Source: Oscillospiraceae bacterium (lineage in GTDB: Bacteria > Bacillota > Clostridia > Oscillospirales > Ruminococcaceae). Taken from it: a stretch of DNA of 64,000 bases. The stretch covers positions 62,001 through 126,000 of the forward strand of contig JAFWDH010000023.1 in assembly GCA_017513135.1 (NCBI GenBank), written 5' to 3'. The translations under genes and the position numbers were made by a program. Below are positions 8,975 through 16,616 of the stretch, one piece after another. Numbering within the stretch: the first letter of the stretch is position 1; each line of letters begins with the position of its first letter. The notes below the pieces were generated by a model. The model made no database searches. It saw nothing but the letters and a program-made list of their open reading frames with translations, and was not told the DNA's origin.

Positions 8975-9565
8975 TCAGGATTCGAATTCCGCGCATTTGC
9001 TGTTGACAGCCTCTTCTGTAGCTTTCATGGCATCCAGAGTTCGCTGAAGCAGATCGTCAAGCGGCCATCCGAGCATCTCGGCTCCCCTTGAGATGACTTC
9101 TCTTGAACAGCCGGCAGCGAACTTTTTATCCTTGTATTTCTTTTTGAGAGAAGACAGTTCCATATCCGTACAGCTTCTGGAAGGACGCATCTTAGCAGCA
9201 GCCCAAACCAGACCCGTAAGCTCATCACATGCGAAAAGGACTTTCTCCATCTCGTGCTCAGGCTCTACATCGCTGCAGATCCCGTAGCCGTGAGAGCATA
9301 CGGCATGTATGACATCATCGGATATGCCTTCGGACTTCAGGATCTCGGGAGTGTTGTCAAGATGGCACTCAGGATACTGTTCGAAGTCTATATCATGGAG
9401 CATGCCGACGGCAGCCCAGTACTCGGCATCTTCTGAATAACCAAGATCTTCAGCCATAAAGCGCATCAGCTGAGATACGGTGACGGCATGTCTCAGATGG
9501 AAGGGCTCAGTATTGTATTTGCGTATGATCTCGAATGCCTTTTCCGGCGTTACAGTTGTCTTCAT
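8975..9565 (-). CDS. HD-domain phosphohydrolase
   Basis: Cytoplasmic protein of the HD superfamily, likely a metal-dependent phosphohydrolase acting on a nucleotide or similar compound; the substrate cannot be inferred. The 196-residue product has the first metal His in LRHAVTVS, the HD pair in MLHDIDFEQYP and a later CDELTGLVWA segment typical of a clostridial HDIG-like subgroup. It stands alone on the minus strand, divergent from the M24 peptidase gene. Confidence 0.8.
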   Translation of the reverse strand: MKTTVTPEKAFEIIRKYNTEPFHLRHAVTVSQLMRFMAEDLGYSEDAEYWAAVGMLHDIDFEQYPECHLDNTPEILKSEGISDDVIHAVCSHGYGICSDVEPEHEMEKVLFACDELTGLVWAAAKMRPSRSCTDMELSSLKKKYKDKKFAAGCSREVISRGAEMLGWPLDDLLQRTLDAMKATEEAVNSKCAEFES

Positions 9566-9651
9566 AATTAAATTCCCCGATTTCGATGTTTTTTTTCATC
9601 ATTTAGTTTATCATTTGTTTGTCAGAAATAACACAGGATGGAGAGTAGTGT

Positions 9652-10719
9652 ATGGATAATAACAGGATCGAGAGACTCCGCACCTCGATAAAGAAGGAAG
9701 GACTTGATGCGCTGATAGTTGCGAGCCCGATGTCGATCTTCTATCTGACAGGTGCAAAGATACATCCTTTTGAACGGATGTGGCTTCTGCTGGTCAGAGC
9801 AGACGGAAGGGACGTGCTGTTCGCGAACAAACTGTTCGTGTTTGATGAGACAGACGTTGAGACGCTGTGGCACACTGATAATGACGATGCCCCGTCTGTC
9901 CTCTGTTCGCAGCTGGACGGCATTAAAAGACTCGGGACCGAGAGAGATCTTACGGCGAAATATATCGTTCCTATCCTGAACAGCTGTCCGGGTATCATCG
10001 TTTCGGTATCGACAGCTGTTGACGATCTGAGAATCATAAAAGAAGATGAAGAACTGGACAGGATGAGATACAGTTCAAAACTGAACGACGAAGTCCTGGA
10101 ATATGCTTTTTCCAAAGTCAGGGAAGGAATGACGGAAAAAGAACTTGCGGCTTATGTCAAAGAGGGATTTGAACTCAGAGGGGCGTCAGGAGAAAGCTTC
10201 GGCGCTATAGTCGCATTCGGAGCAAACGCTTCGGATCCCCATCACGGCAATGACGATACCAGACTCAGGGACGGAGACTGTGTGCTCATAGATATGGGCT
10301 GCGTGTGGAAGGACTACTGTTCCGATATGACCAGGACGAAATTCTTCCGCAGCGTCACTCAGGAACAGAAGGAAGTCTATGAGATAGTCAGAAAAGCAAA
10401 TGAGACTGCCAAGGCGATGATCAGGCCAGGAGTCAGATTCTGCGATATAGATGCCGCTGCGCGCGATGTGATCGAGGAAGCAGGGTACGGAGAATACTTC
10501 ACTCACAGGCTGGGACACGGCATAGGACTGACAGAGCATGAACCGGAAGATGTCGGACCTGCAAACCCGCATCCTGTGAAGCCGGGAATGGTCTTTTCCA
10601 TCGAACCCGGGATATATCTTCCCGGGAAATTCGGCGTCAGAATAGAAGATCTTGTCATAGTCACGGAAGACGGATGTGAATGCATCAATAAAGATTCCAG
10701 AGAACTTCAGGTAATATAA
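9652..10719 (+). CDS. M24 family aminopeptidase (Xaa-Pro peptidase type)
   Basis: Cytoplasmic dinuclear metallopeptidase expected to release an N-terminal residue before proline or split Xaa-Pro dipeptides. A creatinase-type N-terminal domain (about residues 1-130) is followed by the pita-bread domain. All five metal ligands are visible: the Asp pair around DMGCVWKDYCSD, His in HRLGHGIGL, Glu in SIEPGIY and Glu in RIEDLVIV. The product is 355 residues. It lies 13 bp before the next gene and is co-directional with an S9 peptidase, suggesting a peptide-degradation operon. Confidence 0.9.
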   Translation: MDNNRIERLRTSIKKEGLDALIVASPMSIFYLTGAKIHPFERMWLLLVRADGRDVLFANKLFVFDETDVETLWHTDNDDAPSVLCSQLDGIKRLGTERDLTAKYIVPILNSCPGIIVSVSTAVDDLRIIKEDEELDRMRYSSKLNDEVLEYAFSKVREGMTEKELAAYVKEGFELRGASGESFGAIVAFGANASDPHHGNDDTRLRDGDCVLIDMGCVWKDYCSDMTRTKFFRSVTQEQKEVYEIVRKANETAKAMIRPGVRFCDIDAAARDVIEEAGYGEYFTHRLGHGIGLTEHEPEDVGPANPHPVKPGMVFSIEPGIYLPGKFGVRIEDLVIVTEDGCECINKDSRELQVI

Positions 10720-10732
10720 GGAGGAAACAGGG

Positions 10733-11578
10733 ATGGCGAGGAGAGAGCGCAGGGACGCAGTCAGAGTAGATGTCGACGGTCTGCACGCAATGTTCCCGTA
10801 CGTAATGAAGAACCGTACGGATGCGGAAGTGATGGCACAGGAGGAGATAGACGTAACGGACATCCTCGAGTGGATGAAGAAAGAGAACGAGGCAAACGGG
10901 ACAAATTACAAGATATTCCATGCAGTGTGCACTGCCATAGCCAAGACGGTGTATCATCGTCCTTTGCTCAACAGATTCATCTCCGGCAGATACTTCTGGC
11001 AGAGGAAAGAGATATCACTCTCATTCACCGCCAAGAGGCAGTTTGCTGACGGTGCGGAGGAGAGTCTGGTCTTTATGACGGCGAAGGATGACATGGTCAT
11101 CGACGACTTCTCGAAGAAGATAATCGGCGATGTCACCAAGATGCGGCAGGCGGGAAAAAACGATCTGGATGATCTTATCGGCAAGGTCGCAAAATTCCCG
11201 AGATGGTTCCTGGAGATATTCTTCTGGATAGTTTACAGGCTTGAATACCACGGAATGATGCCGAAAGCGCTTACTGACGGGGATTCAAACTATGCCTCAA
11301 TATTCCTGACCAATCTCGGAAGCATCGGAGCCGGCGCATCCTATCATCACCTCAACAACTACGGGACGAATTCCTTCTTTGTCATAATCGGGACCATGTT
11401 CAAAAGGACTGATCCCGAAGGAAGGGAGAGGACTATTCTGCCGATGTCGGTCATTCTGGACGAAAGGATAGCTGACGGCTTCTATTTTGTACGCAGTCTC
11501 AAGTACTTTGAGTGGCTCATGCAGCATCCTGAAGAGCTGAAAAAGCCGCTCAGTGAGCTGGGAGATTATCAGTTCTGA
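10733..11578 (+). CDS. 2-oxoacid dehydrogenase E2-like (CAT-fold) protein
   Basis: The 281-residue product resembles the catalytic domain of E2 acyltransferases and the chloramphenicol acetyltransferase fold (for example FHAVCTAIAKTVYHRPLLNRF and the ASIFLTNLGSIGAGASYHHL segment). It has no lipoyl domain, no E1/E3 partners nearby, and no clear C-terminal HxxxDG catalytic motif. It is therefore probably not a true E2. An acyl transferase or a non-catalytic relative are both possible. It lies inside a tight M24-E2-like-S9 gene run with short gaps, each gene having its own AGGAGG-type site. Confidence 0.6.
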   Translation: MARRERRDAVRVDVDGLHAMFPYVMKNRTDAEVMAQEEIDVTDILEWMKKENEANGTNYKIFHAVCTAIAKTVYHRPLLNRFISGRYFWQRKEISLSFTAKRQFADGAEESLVFMTAKDDMVIDDFSKKIIGDVTKMRQAGKNDLDDLIGKVAKFPRWFLEIFFWIVYRLEYHGMMPKALTDGDSNYASIFLTNLGSIGAGASYHHLNNYGTNSFFVIIGTMFKRTDPEGRERTILPMSVILDERIADGFYFVRSLKYFEWLMQHPEELKKPLSELGDYQF

Positions 11579-11593
11579 GAGAGGGAAAAGACC

Positions 11594-13588
11594 ATGAAAC
11601 CAGTAGAGATAGACGATATCAAGAGATACAGATTCCTCAGCGGAGTGAGTTTCTCTCCTGACGGAAAAACGGCGGTATTCGTCGTCAAAAAAGCACAGAA
11701 AGACGGAAAAGGATATACTTCCGATCTGTATATGCTAAGAAACGGAGAGATCAGGAGGCTCACTTCCGGGGGGAAAGAGGGCTCCTTCGCATGGAAGGGG
11801 AATGATGAGCTTTTTGTCTTTGCATCCAGAGAGGAGGAAGACAAGAAGAGAGCAGAGGGTAAAGAGGCTTTTACGCCTCTGTACACCATCAGGCTGGACG
11901 GCGGAGAAGCGGAAAAGACTGCTGAGCTGCCTTTCAGGGCAAGCGGGATGGAACTGTGGCATGACAGAGTCTATGCTGTTACCGGAAGCATCAACAAGGA
12001 ATGTCCCGATTATTATCAGCTGTCTGAAGATGACAGGAAAAAAGAGGATGAAAGGGTAAGGAACGACTCGGATTATGAAGTCTGTGACGAGGTTCCTTTC
12101 TGGTTCAACGGAGCCGGCTTCATCAACGGAAACAGAAGCGCTCTGTTCCTGTTCAATGAGGAGACCGGGACAGTTGAAAGGATAAATGACCCGGATTTCT
12201 CTGTCGGCGGATACGAGCTGATGGAAGACAGGATAATATTCTGGGGCAATAAAGGCACAAGAATGTCAGACCTTTTCAGTACTGTATTCTCATACAGCAG
12301 GAAAGAAGGGAAGACGACCGTTGTCAGGGATGACAAGGTCTTCTCCGTGAGCGGCAGCGCTCTGCTCGGCGGCCGCCTAGTACTGCTTATGTCTGACGGA
12401 AAGCGTCATGGGATGAATCAGGATCCTGATTTCTACTGGTTCGACCCCGATACAGGAAGGGAAGAACTGCTCTACAAGACAGATACTTCCGTAGGGAATT
12501 CGACCGGAAGCGACTGCAGACTCGGGCACGGCCGTTCACTCAAAAGCGGCAAATCCGGCATCTACTTTACTGAGACCAGAAGAAATGCAGGAGTGCTTTG
12601 CTGCCTTGATGCGGAAGGTCAGAAAAAGACTGTGCTTGACACGGAAGGCTCAGTGGATGATTTTGACCTTTCCGAAGATGCAGGGAAAATCGTCTCTGTC
12701 ATGATCTCTGCCGGATCTCTTCAGGAAATCTTCTTATCTGATATCAGCGGAGAAGGAGTCAGGCAGGTCAGCTCATTCAATACGGAAGCTCTGAAAGACA
12801 GATATGTCGCGATGCCTGAGAAGATAACTGTCGACAGTGAAGGCTGGGATATAGACGGATGGATCCTCAGACCTATCGATTATGATCCGGATAAGAGTTA
12901 TCCTGCCGTACTGGATATACACGGAGGTCCCAAGACCGTATACGGCGAGATATTCTTCCACGAGATGCAGTACTGGGCTGGACTCGGTTATTTCGTTTTC
13001 TTCTGCAATCCGATAGGTTCGGACGGCAGAGGCGATGAATTCGCCGATATCAGGGGCAAATACGGTACTGTTGAATACAACAACATTATGGACTTTACCG
13101 ACGCAGTCCTTAAAAAATACCCTCAGATCGACCCCGAAAGGGTCTGTGTGACCGGCGGCAGCTACGGCGGTTATATGACCAACTGGATCGTTGGACATAC
13201 CGACAGATACTGCTGCGCAGCAACGCAGCGGAGCATAAGCAACTGGGTGTCTTTCGAGGGAGTATCCGATATAGGACCAATGTTTACGAGAGATCAGCAG
13301 TGTGCGGACTTGTTCAACAAACCTGACCTTGAAAAACTCTGGTGGCATTCACCTCTGAAGTATGCCGATAATGTAAAGACACCGACCTTATTTATACACT
13401 CGGACCAGGACTACAGATGTCCCTTCGAACAGGGCATCCAGTTTTTCACGGCGCTGAAGACAAGAGGAGTTGAGACCAGAATGGCGGTATTCCACGGAGA
13501 AAACCATGAGCTTTCTCGCAGCGGAGTGCCGGATCACAGAGTGAGAAGACTCAAAGAGATCACAGACTGGTTCAACAGCCATACCTGA
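11594..13588 (+). CDS. S9 family prolyl oligopeptidase (acylaminoacyl-peptidase type)
   Basis: Serine peptidase that trims short peptides in the cytoplasm. The 664-residue product has an N-terminal beta-propeller (about residues 1-400) that restricts access to large substrates, then an alpha/beta-hydrolase domain. The catalytic Ser is in GGSYGGYM, the Asp in HSDQDYRCP and the His in GENHELSR, so the triad is intact. It is the last gene of the run beginning at 9652 and is followed by a strong hairpin terminator. Confidence 0.92.
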   Translation: MKPVEIDDIKRYRFLSGVSFSPDGKTAVFVVKKAQKDGKGYTSDLYMLRNGEIRRLTSGGKEGSFAWKGNDELFVFASREEEDKKRAEGKEAFTPLYTIRLDGGEAEKTAELPFRASGMELWHDRVYAVTGSINKECPDYYQLSEDDRKKEDERVRNDSDYEVCDEVPFWFNGAGFINGNRSALFLFNEETGTVERINDPDFSVGGYELMEDRIIFWGNKGTRMSDLFSTVFSYSRKEGKTTVVRDDKVFSVSGSALLGGRLVLLMSDGKRHGMNQDPDFYWFDPDTGREELLYKTDTSVGNSTGSDCRLGHGRSLKSGKSGIYFTETRRNAGVLCCLDAEGQKKTVLDTEGSVDDFDLSEDAGKIVSVMISAGSLQEIFLSDISGEGVRQVSSFNTEALKDRYVAMPEKITVDSEGWDIDGWILRPIDYDPDKSYPAVLDIHGGPKTVYGEIFFHEMQYWAGLGYFVFFCNPIGSDGRGDEFADIRGKYGTVEYNNIMDFTDAVLKKYPQIDPERVCVTGGSYGGYMTNWIVGHTDRYCCAATQRSISNWVSFEGVSDIGPMFTRDQQCADLFNKPDLEKLWWHSPLKYADNVKTPTLFIHSDQDYRCPFEQGIQFFTALKTRGVETRMAVFHGENHELSRSGVPDHRVRRLKEITDWFNSHT

Positions 13589-13602
13589 TATAAAAGAGCA
13601 AT

Positions 13603-13640
13603 GAAGAAGCCGGAGCTCCGCAGGAACTCCGGCTTCTTGC
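13603..13640 (+). terminator. Terminator after the S9 peptidase gene
   Basis: Long hairpin GAAGAAGCCGGAG / CTCCGGCTTCTTG. The T content after the stem is modest. Confidence 0.75.
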
Positions 13641-13730
13641 TGCTCAAAGGCAATCATTGTTGGAAGCAACAAAAAAAGTGATGTCAGCAAATGAATATTA
13701 TACAGAAACGTAGAATATTATACTTTGCTA

Positions 13731-13759
13731 TTGACAGTCATGGGTGACAGGAATAACAT
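13731..13759 (+). promoter_or_regulatory. SigA-type promoter of the lysine-riboswitch operon
   Basis: TTGACA at 13731-13736, a 17-base spacer, TAACAT at 13754-13759. The predicted start falls just ahead of the riboswitch P1 stem. Confidence 0.75.
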
Positions 13760-13768
13760 CAAGACACA

Positions 13769-13927
13769 GGATAGAGGCGCGGTGTCCATCAGTACCCTCC
13801 CGTAATAAGCAGCTTTAGCGGGATGCGAAAGGGAACATCGCCGAAGGGAAGAAAAGCAGCTGCGCGCTTCTTCGCTGGGCTGACGGAGAATATCCGGCGG
13901 ACTGTCACGTGAGTGGAGCGCTATCTG
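13769..13927 (+). promoter_or_regulatory. Lysine riboswitch (L box)
   Basis: Lysine-binding aptamer. Conserved L-box blocks appear in order: GATAGAGGCGCGG at the P1 5' side, AGTA near 13791, GGGAACATCGCCGAAG, GCTGGGCTGACGG, ACTGTCACG, and TGGAGCGCTATCT closing P1 (GATAG 13770-13774 with CTATC 13921-13925). It lies between a promoter and an intrinsic terminator, so lysine should switch off the ABC importer genes that follow. Confidence 0.93.
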
Positions 13928-13971
13928 GTACTGATGTCCGGCATTTGTCTGTCCGGAAAAGATCATGTGCT

Positions 13972-14003
13972 GTAAATGCTCCGCGAGCGTTTACGGCCTT
14001 TTT
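13972..14003 (+). terminator. Riboswitch-controlled terminator
   Basis: Ten-base-pair hairpin GTAAATGCTC / GAGCGTTTAC followed by GGCCTTTTT, placed between the aptamer and the first gene. It is the expected expression platform. Confidence 0.85.
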
Positions 14004-14037
14004 GTTATTCAAAAAAAGATCTGGAGGAGAGAGAAAA

Positions 14038-14901
14038 ATGATCAGTATCAGAAGGTTCGTTTCGATAATGCTCGCAATAGCAGTAGCCCTGTTGATGACT
14101 TCCTGCGGCTCTAAAGCCGATAACGGAGTGGATGACGGGGTGCTGACTGTGGCGATGGAATGTGCTTATGAACCCTACAACTGGCTGCAGAATGACGACA
14201 GCAACGGAGCTGTTCCGGTCTCAAACGTTTCCGGCGCATATGCGAACGGATACGATGTCATGATCGCAAAAAAGATCTGTGAAGAGAACGGATGGGAACT
14301 TGAGATCATCCAGTCTGACTGGGATTCCCTGGTGCCCGGGGTTCAGTCGGGAACTTTTGACTGTGTCATCGCGGGTCAGTCAATGACAGCTGAACGTTCG
14401 AAGCAGGTAGACTTTGCGGGACCGTATTTTTACGCAACTATCGTATGTCTTACAACTGACAGCAGTCCGTTTGCTTCTGCAAAAGGGATCAGTGATCTTG
14501 CAGGAGGCAAGTGCACAGCGCAGATGGGTACTATCTGGTACGATGTATGCCTTGCTCAGATAGATGGTGCAAACATACAGACAGCTACAGAGACTACCCC
14601 CGCGATGCTCATGTCGCTGGAGTCCGGTGCAGTAGATTTTGTCTGCACGGACACGCCCACTGCGCAGGCAGCGGTGATAGCATATCCTGACATGGTCATT
14701 CTTGATTTCACGGGAACAGACGGAGATTTCACTTTTACTGAGGAAGAGAGAGCAGAGAACGTGAATATCGGAGTGTCTGTCAGAAAGGGCAATACAGAGC
14801 TCAAGGACAAGATCGATGCTGTCCTGAACAGGATGAACGCCAATGACTTCAATGAATTGATGGCGTATGCCATCTCCATCCAGCCGATCTCGGAGGATTG
14901 A
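14038..14901 (+). CDS. Amino acid ABC transporter substrate-binding lipoprotein (probable lysine)
   Basis: Extracellular solute-binding protein, family 3. The start at 14038 has GGAGGAGAG upstream; any earlier in-frame start would lie inside the riboswitch. A type II signal peptide ends in LMTSC near residue 21. The mature part shows the family pattern YEPYNWLQ, GYDVMIAKKICEENGWELEI, WDSLVPGVQSGTFDCVIAGQSMTAER and FVCTDTPTAQ. The product is 287 residues. The upstream lysine riboswitch makes L-lysine the likely ligand, although arginine or ornithine cannot be excluded from sequence. Confidence 0.88.
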   Translation: MISIRRFVSIMLAIAVALLMTSCGSKADNGVDDGVLTVAMECAYEPYNWLQNDDSNGAVPVSNVSGAYANGYDVMIAKKICEENGWELEIIQSDWDSLVPGVQSGTFDCVIAGQSMTAERSKQVDFAGPYFYATIVCLTTDSSPFASAKGISDLAGGKCTAQMGTIWYDVCLAQIDGANIQTATETTPAMLMSLESGAVDFVCTDTPTAQAAVIAYPDMVILDFTGTDGDFTFTEEERAENVNIGVSVRKGNTELKDKIDAVLNRMNANDFNELMAYAISIQPISED

Positions 14902-14908
14902 TCAGAAC

Positions 14909-15745
14909 ATGAGTAAATTCTCGCAGCTGCTGCAGGATGTGCTCCGCTTGTGTATAAAGTACTATCCTATGTATTTTGCAGGCATGAAGAATACTGTTCT
15001 GCTGGCACTTGTTGGAACGGTACTCGGCTGTATGATCGGTTTCGTCTGCGGAGTGCTCAATACTGTTCCCTACGATATAAGAGATCCGTTCAGAAAGAGA
15101 GTGCTTGTCAGGATCATGCGGACGATCATAAGGGCGTACGTTGAATTGTTCCGCGGAACTCCCATGGTATTGCAGGCAGTATTTATCTATTACGCGCTTC
15201 CTTATTTCACCGACGGAGCAGCCAGATTCTCAAGCGTATGGGCAGCCTCGATCCTGGTCGTCTCTGTGAATACGGGGGCTTATATGACGGAGTCTGTCAG
15301 AGGCGGCATCATTGCCGTTGATCCGGGACAGGTAGAGGGTGCCATGGCAATCGGCCTGAATCACGTGCAGGCTATGATGTACGTTATCCTGCCGCAGGCC
15401 ATAAGAAGCATACTGCCTCAGATAGGCAATAACTTTATCATCAATCTTAAAGATACATCGGTCATGTTCATGATCAGTTTTACTGATTTTTTCGCTGCGC
15501 ACAGGGGAGTGGTCGGAGCTACATACCTGTATTTCCCTTCTGCAGTGATCGAGATGGTAGGATATCTCACTATGACGCTGATCTCATCGTTCCTGCTGAG
15601 AAAAATGGAGCAGCGTCTTGAAGGCAGCAGCAGCTTTGAACTCGTAGTAGCCGATCATCTGACTCTTACATCAGGTGTATATCGCAACCCGGCTTCAGGC
15701 GAATTGTTTATAGAACGCAACCGCGACTACGCAGGAAAGGACTGA
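14909..15745 (+). CDS. Amino acid ABC transporter permease (probable lysine)
   Basis: HisM/GlnP-type inner-membrane subunit that forms the channel of the importer. The ATG at 14909 follows GGAGG within the end of the previous gene. The 278-residue product has about five membrane segments, the RGTPMVLQ motif of polar amino acid permeases and the EAA-type cytoplasmic loop (EGAMAIGLNHVQAMMYVILPQA). A hydrophilic C-terminal tail of about 40 residues follows the last helix. Only one permease gene is present, so a homodimeric channel is expected. Confidence 0.9.
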   Translation: MSKFSQLLQDVLRLCIKYYPMYFAGMKNTVLLALVGTVLGCMIGFVCGVLNTVPYDIRDPFRKRVLVRIMRTIIRAYVELFRGTPMVLQAVFIYYALPYFTDGAARFSSVWAASILVVSVNTGAYMTESVRGGIIAVDPGQVEGAMAIGLNHVQAMMYVILPQAIRSILPQIGNNFIINLKDTSVMFMISFTDFFAAHRGVVGATYLYFPSAVIEMVGYLTMTLISSFLLRKMEQRLEGSSSFELVVADHLTLTSGVYRNPASGELFIERNRDYAGKD

Positions 15746-15748
15746 GAT

Positions 15749-16492
15749 ATGGAGAAGGAAGCGATCCTTGAAGTCAGGCATCTTTCCAAAACATTCGGGA
15801 CTAATCCTGTGCTCAGGGATATAAACTTTGAGATCAGCGAAGGAGATGTTATCTCTGTGATCGGCCCTTCGGGCTCGGGAAAGAGCACGCTTCTGAGATG
15901 CATAAACCTGCTGGAGACTCCGACAGCCGGCTCAATACTGTTCCGGGGCAGAGATATTAAAGAACTCGGTAAAGATGTATTCTCGTATCGTGCTAAAGTA
16001 GGTATGGTCTTCCAGTCCTTCAATCTGTTCGATAACCTGACTGTCATGGAAAACTGCACTCTCGGACAGATCAAGGTGCTGCACAAAAACAGGGAAGAGT
16101 CAGAAGAATATGCCCTGCAGATCCTATCACGCGTAGGGATGGCTCCCTACTGCAATGCGAGACCGCGTCAGCTCTCTGGCGGGCAGAAACAGCGTGTGGC
16201 GATAGCAAGAGCGATGGCGCTGAATCCGGAAGTCATACTGTTTGATGAGCCGACCTCCGCGCTTGATCCGGAACTAGTCGGAGAAGTACTGGATGTTATG
16301 CGTGACCTTGCGGAACAGGGAATGACGATGGCGGTCGTCACCCATGAGATGGCTTTTGCCAGGCAGGTCAGCAACAGGGTCGTCTTTATGGATGACGGTG
16401 TGATCATGGAAGAGGGATCTCCGGAAGAGTTGTTCACTGATCCACAGAACGACAGAACCAGAGAATTTCTCGGAAGATATCTGGGAAGGTGA
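15749..16492 (+). CDS. Amino acid ABC transporter ATP-binding protein (probable lysine)
   Basis: Cytoplasmic ATPase that powers the importer. The 247-residue product has Walker [10 protein letters not shown], a Q-loop, the signature LSGGQKQR, Walker [13 protein letters not shown] and an H-loop His in VVTHEM, so it looks fully active. It starts 3 bp after the permease stop and ends the operon at a terminator. It belongs to the GlnQ/HisP group. Confidence 0.93.
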   Translation: MEKEAILEVRHLSKTFGTNPVLRDINFEISEGDVISVIGPSGSGKSTLLRCINLLETPTAGSILFRGRDIKELGKDVFSYRAKVGMVFQSFNLFDNLTVMENCTLGQIKVLHKNREESEEYALQILSRVGMAPYCNARPRQLSGGQKQRVAIARAMALNPEVILFDEPTSALDPELVGEVLDVMRDLAEQGMTMAVVTHEMAFARQVSNRVVFMDDGVIMEEGSPEELFTDPQNDRTREFLGRYLGR

Positions 16493-16539
16493 TATATATT
16501 CACCTGCTATATGCAGATTGCTAATCTCCCTTCATAGAA

Positions 16540-16577
16540 GACTCCCTGCTCTGAGCGATCGGAGCAGGGAGTCTTTA
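16540..16577 (+). terminator. Terminator after the lysine-type ABC operon
   Basis: Twelve-base-pair hairpin GACTCCCTGCTC / GAGCAGGGAGTC followed by TTTATAT. It lies between convergent genes. Confidence 0.85.
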
Positions 16578-16616
16578 TATCTTGATCAAGCGTACGACGA
16601 TTGAATGGTTTTCTGT

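Noticed and set aside
13909-14037. In-frame GTG extension of the amino acid binding protein by 43 residues
   Set aside because: It lies inside the lysine riboswitch and terminator; the lipoprotein signal peptide and ribosome binding site place the start at 14038.
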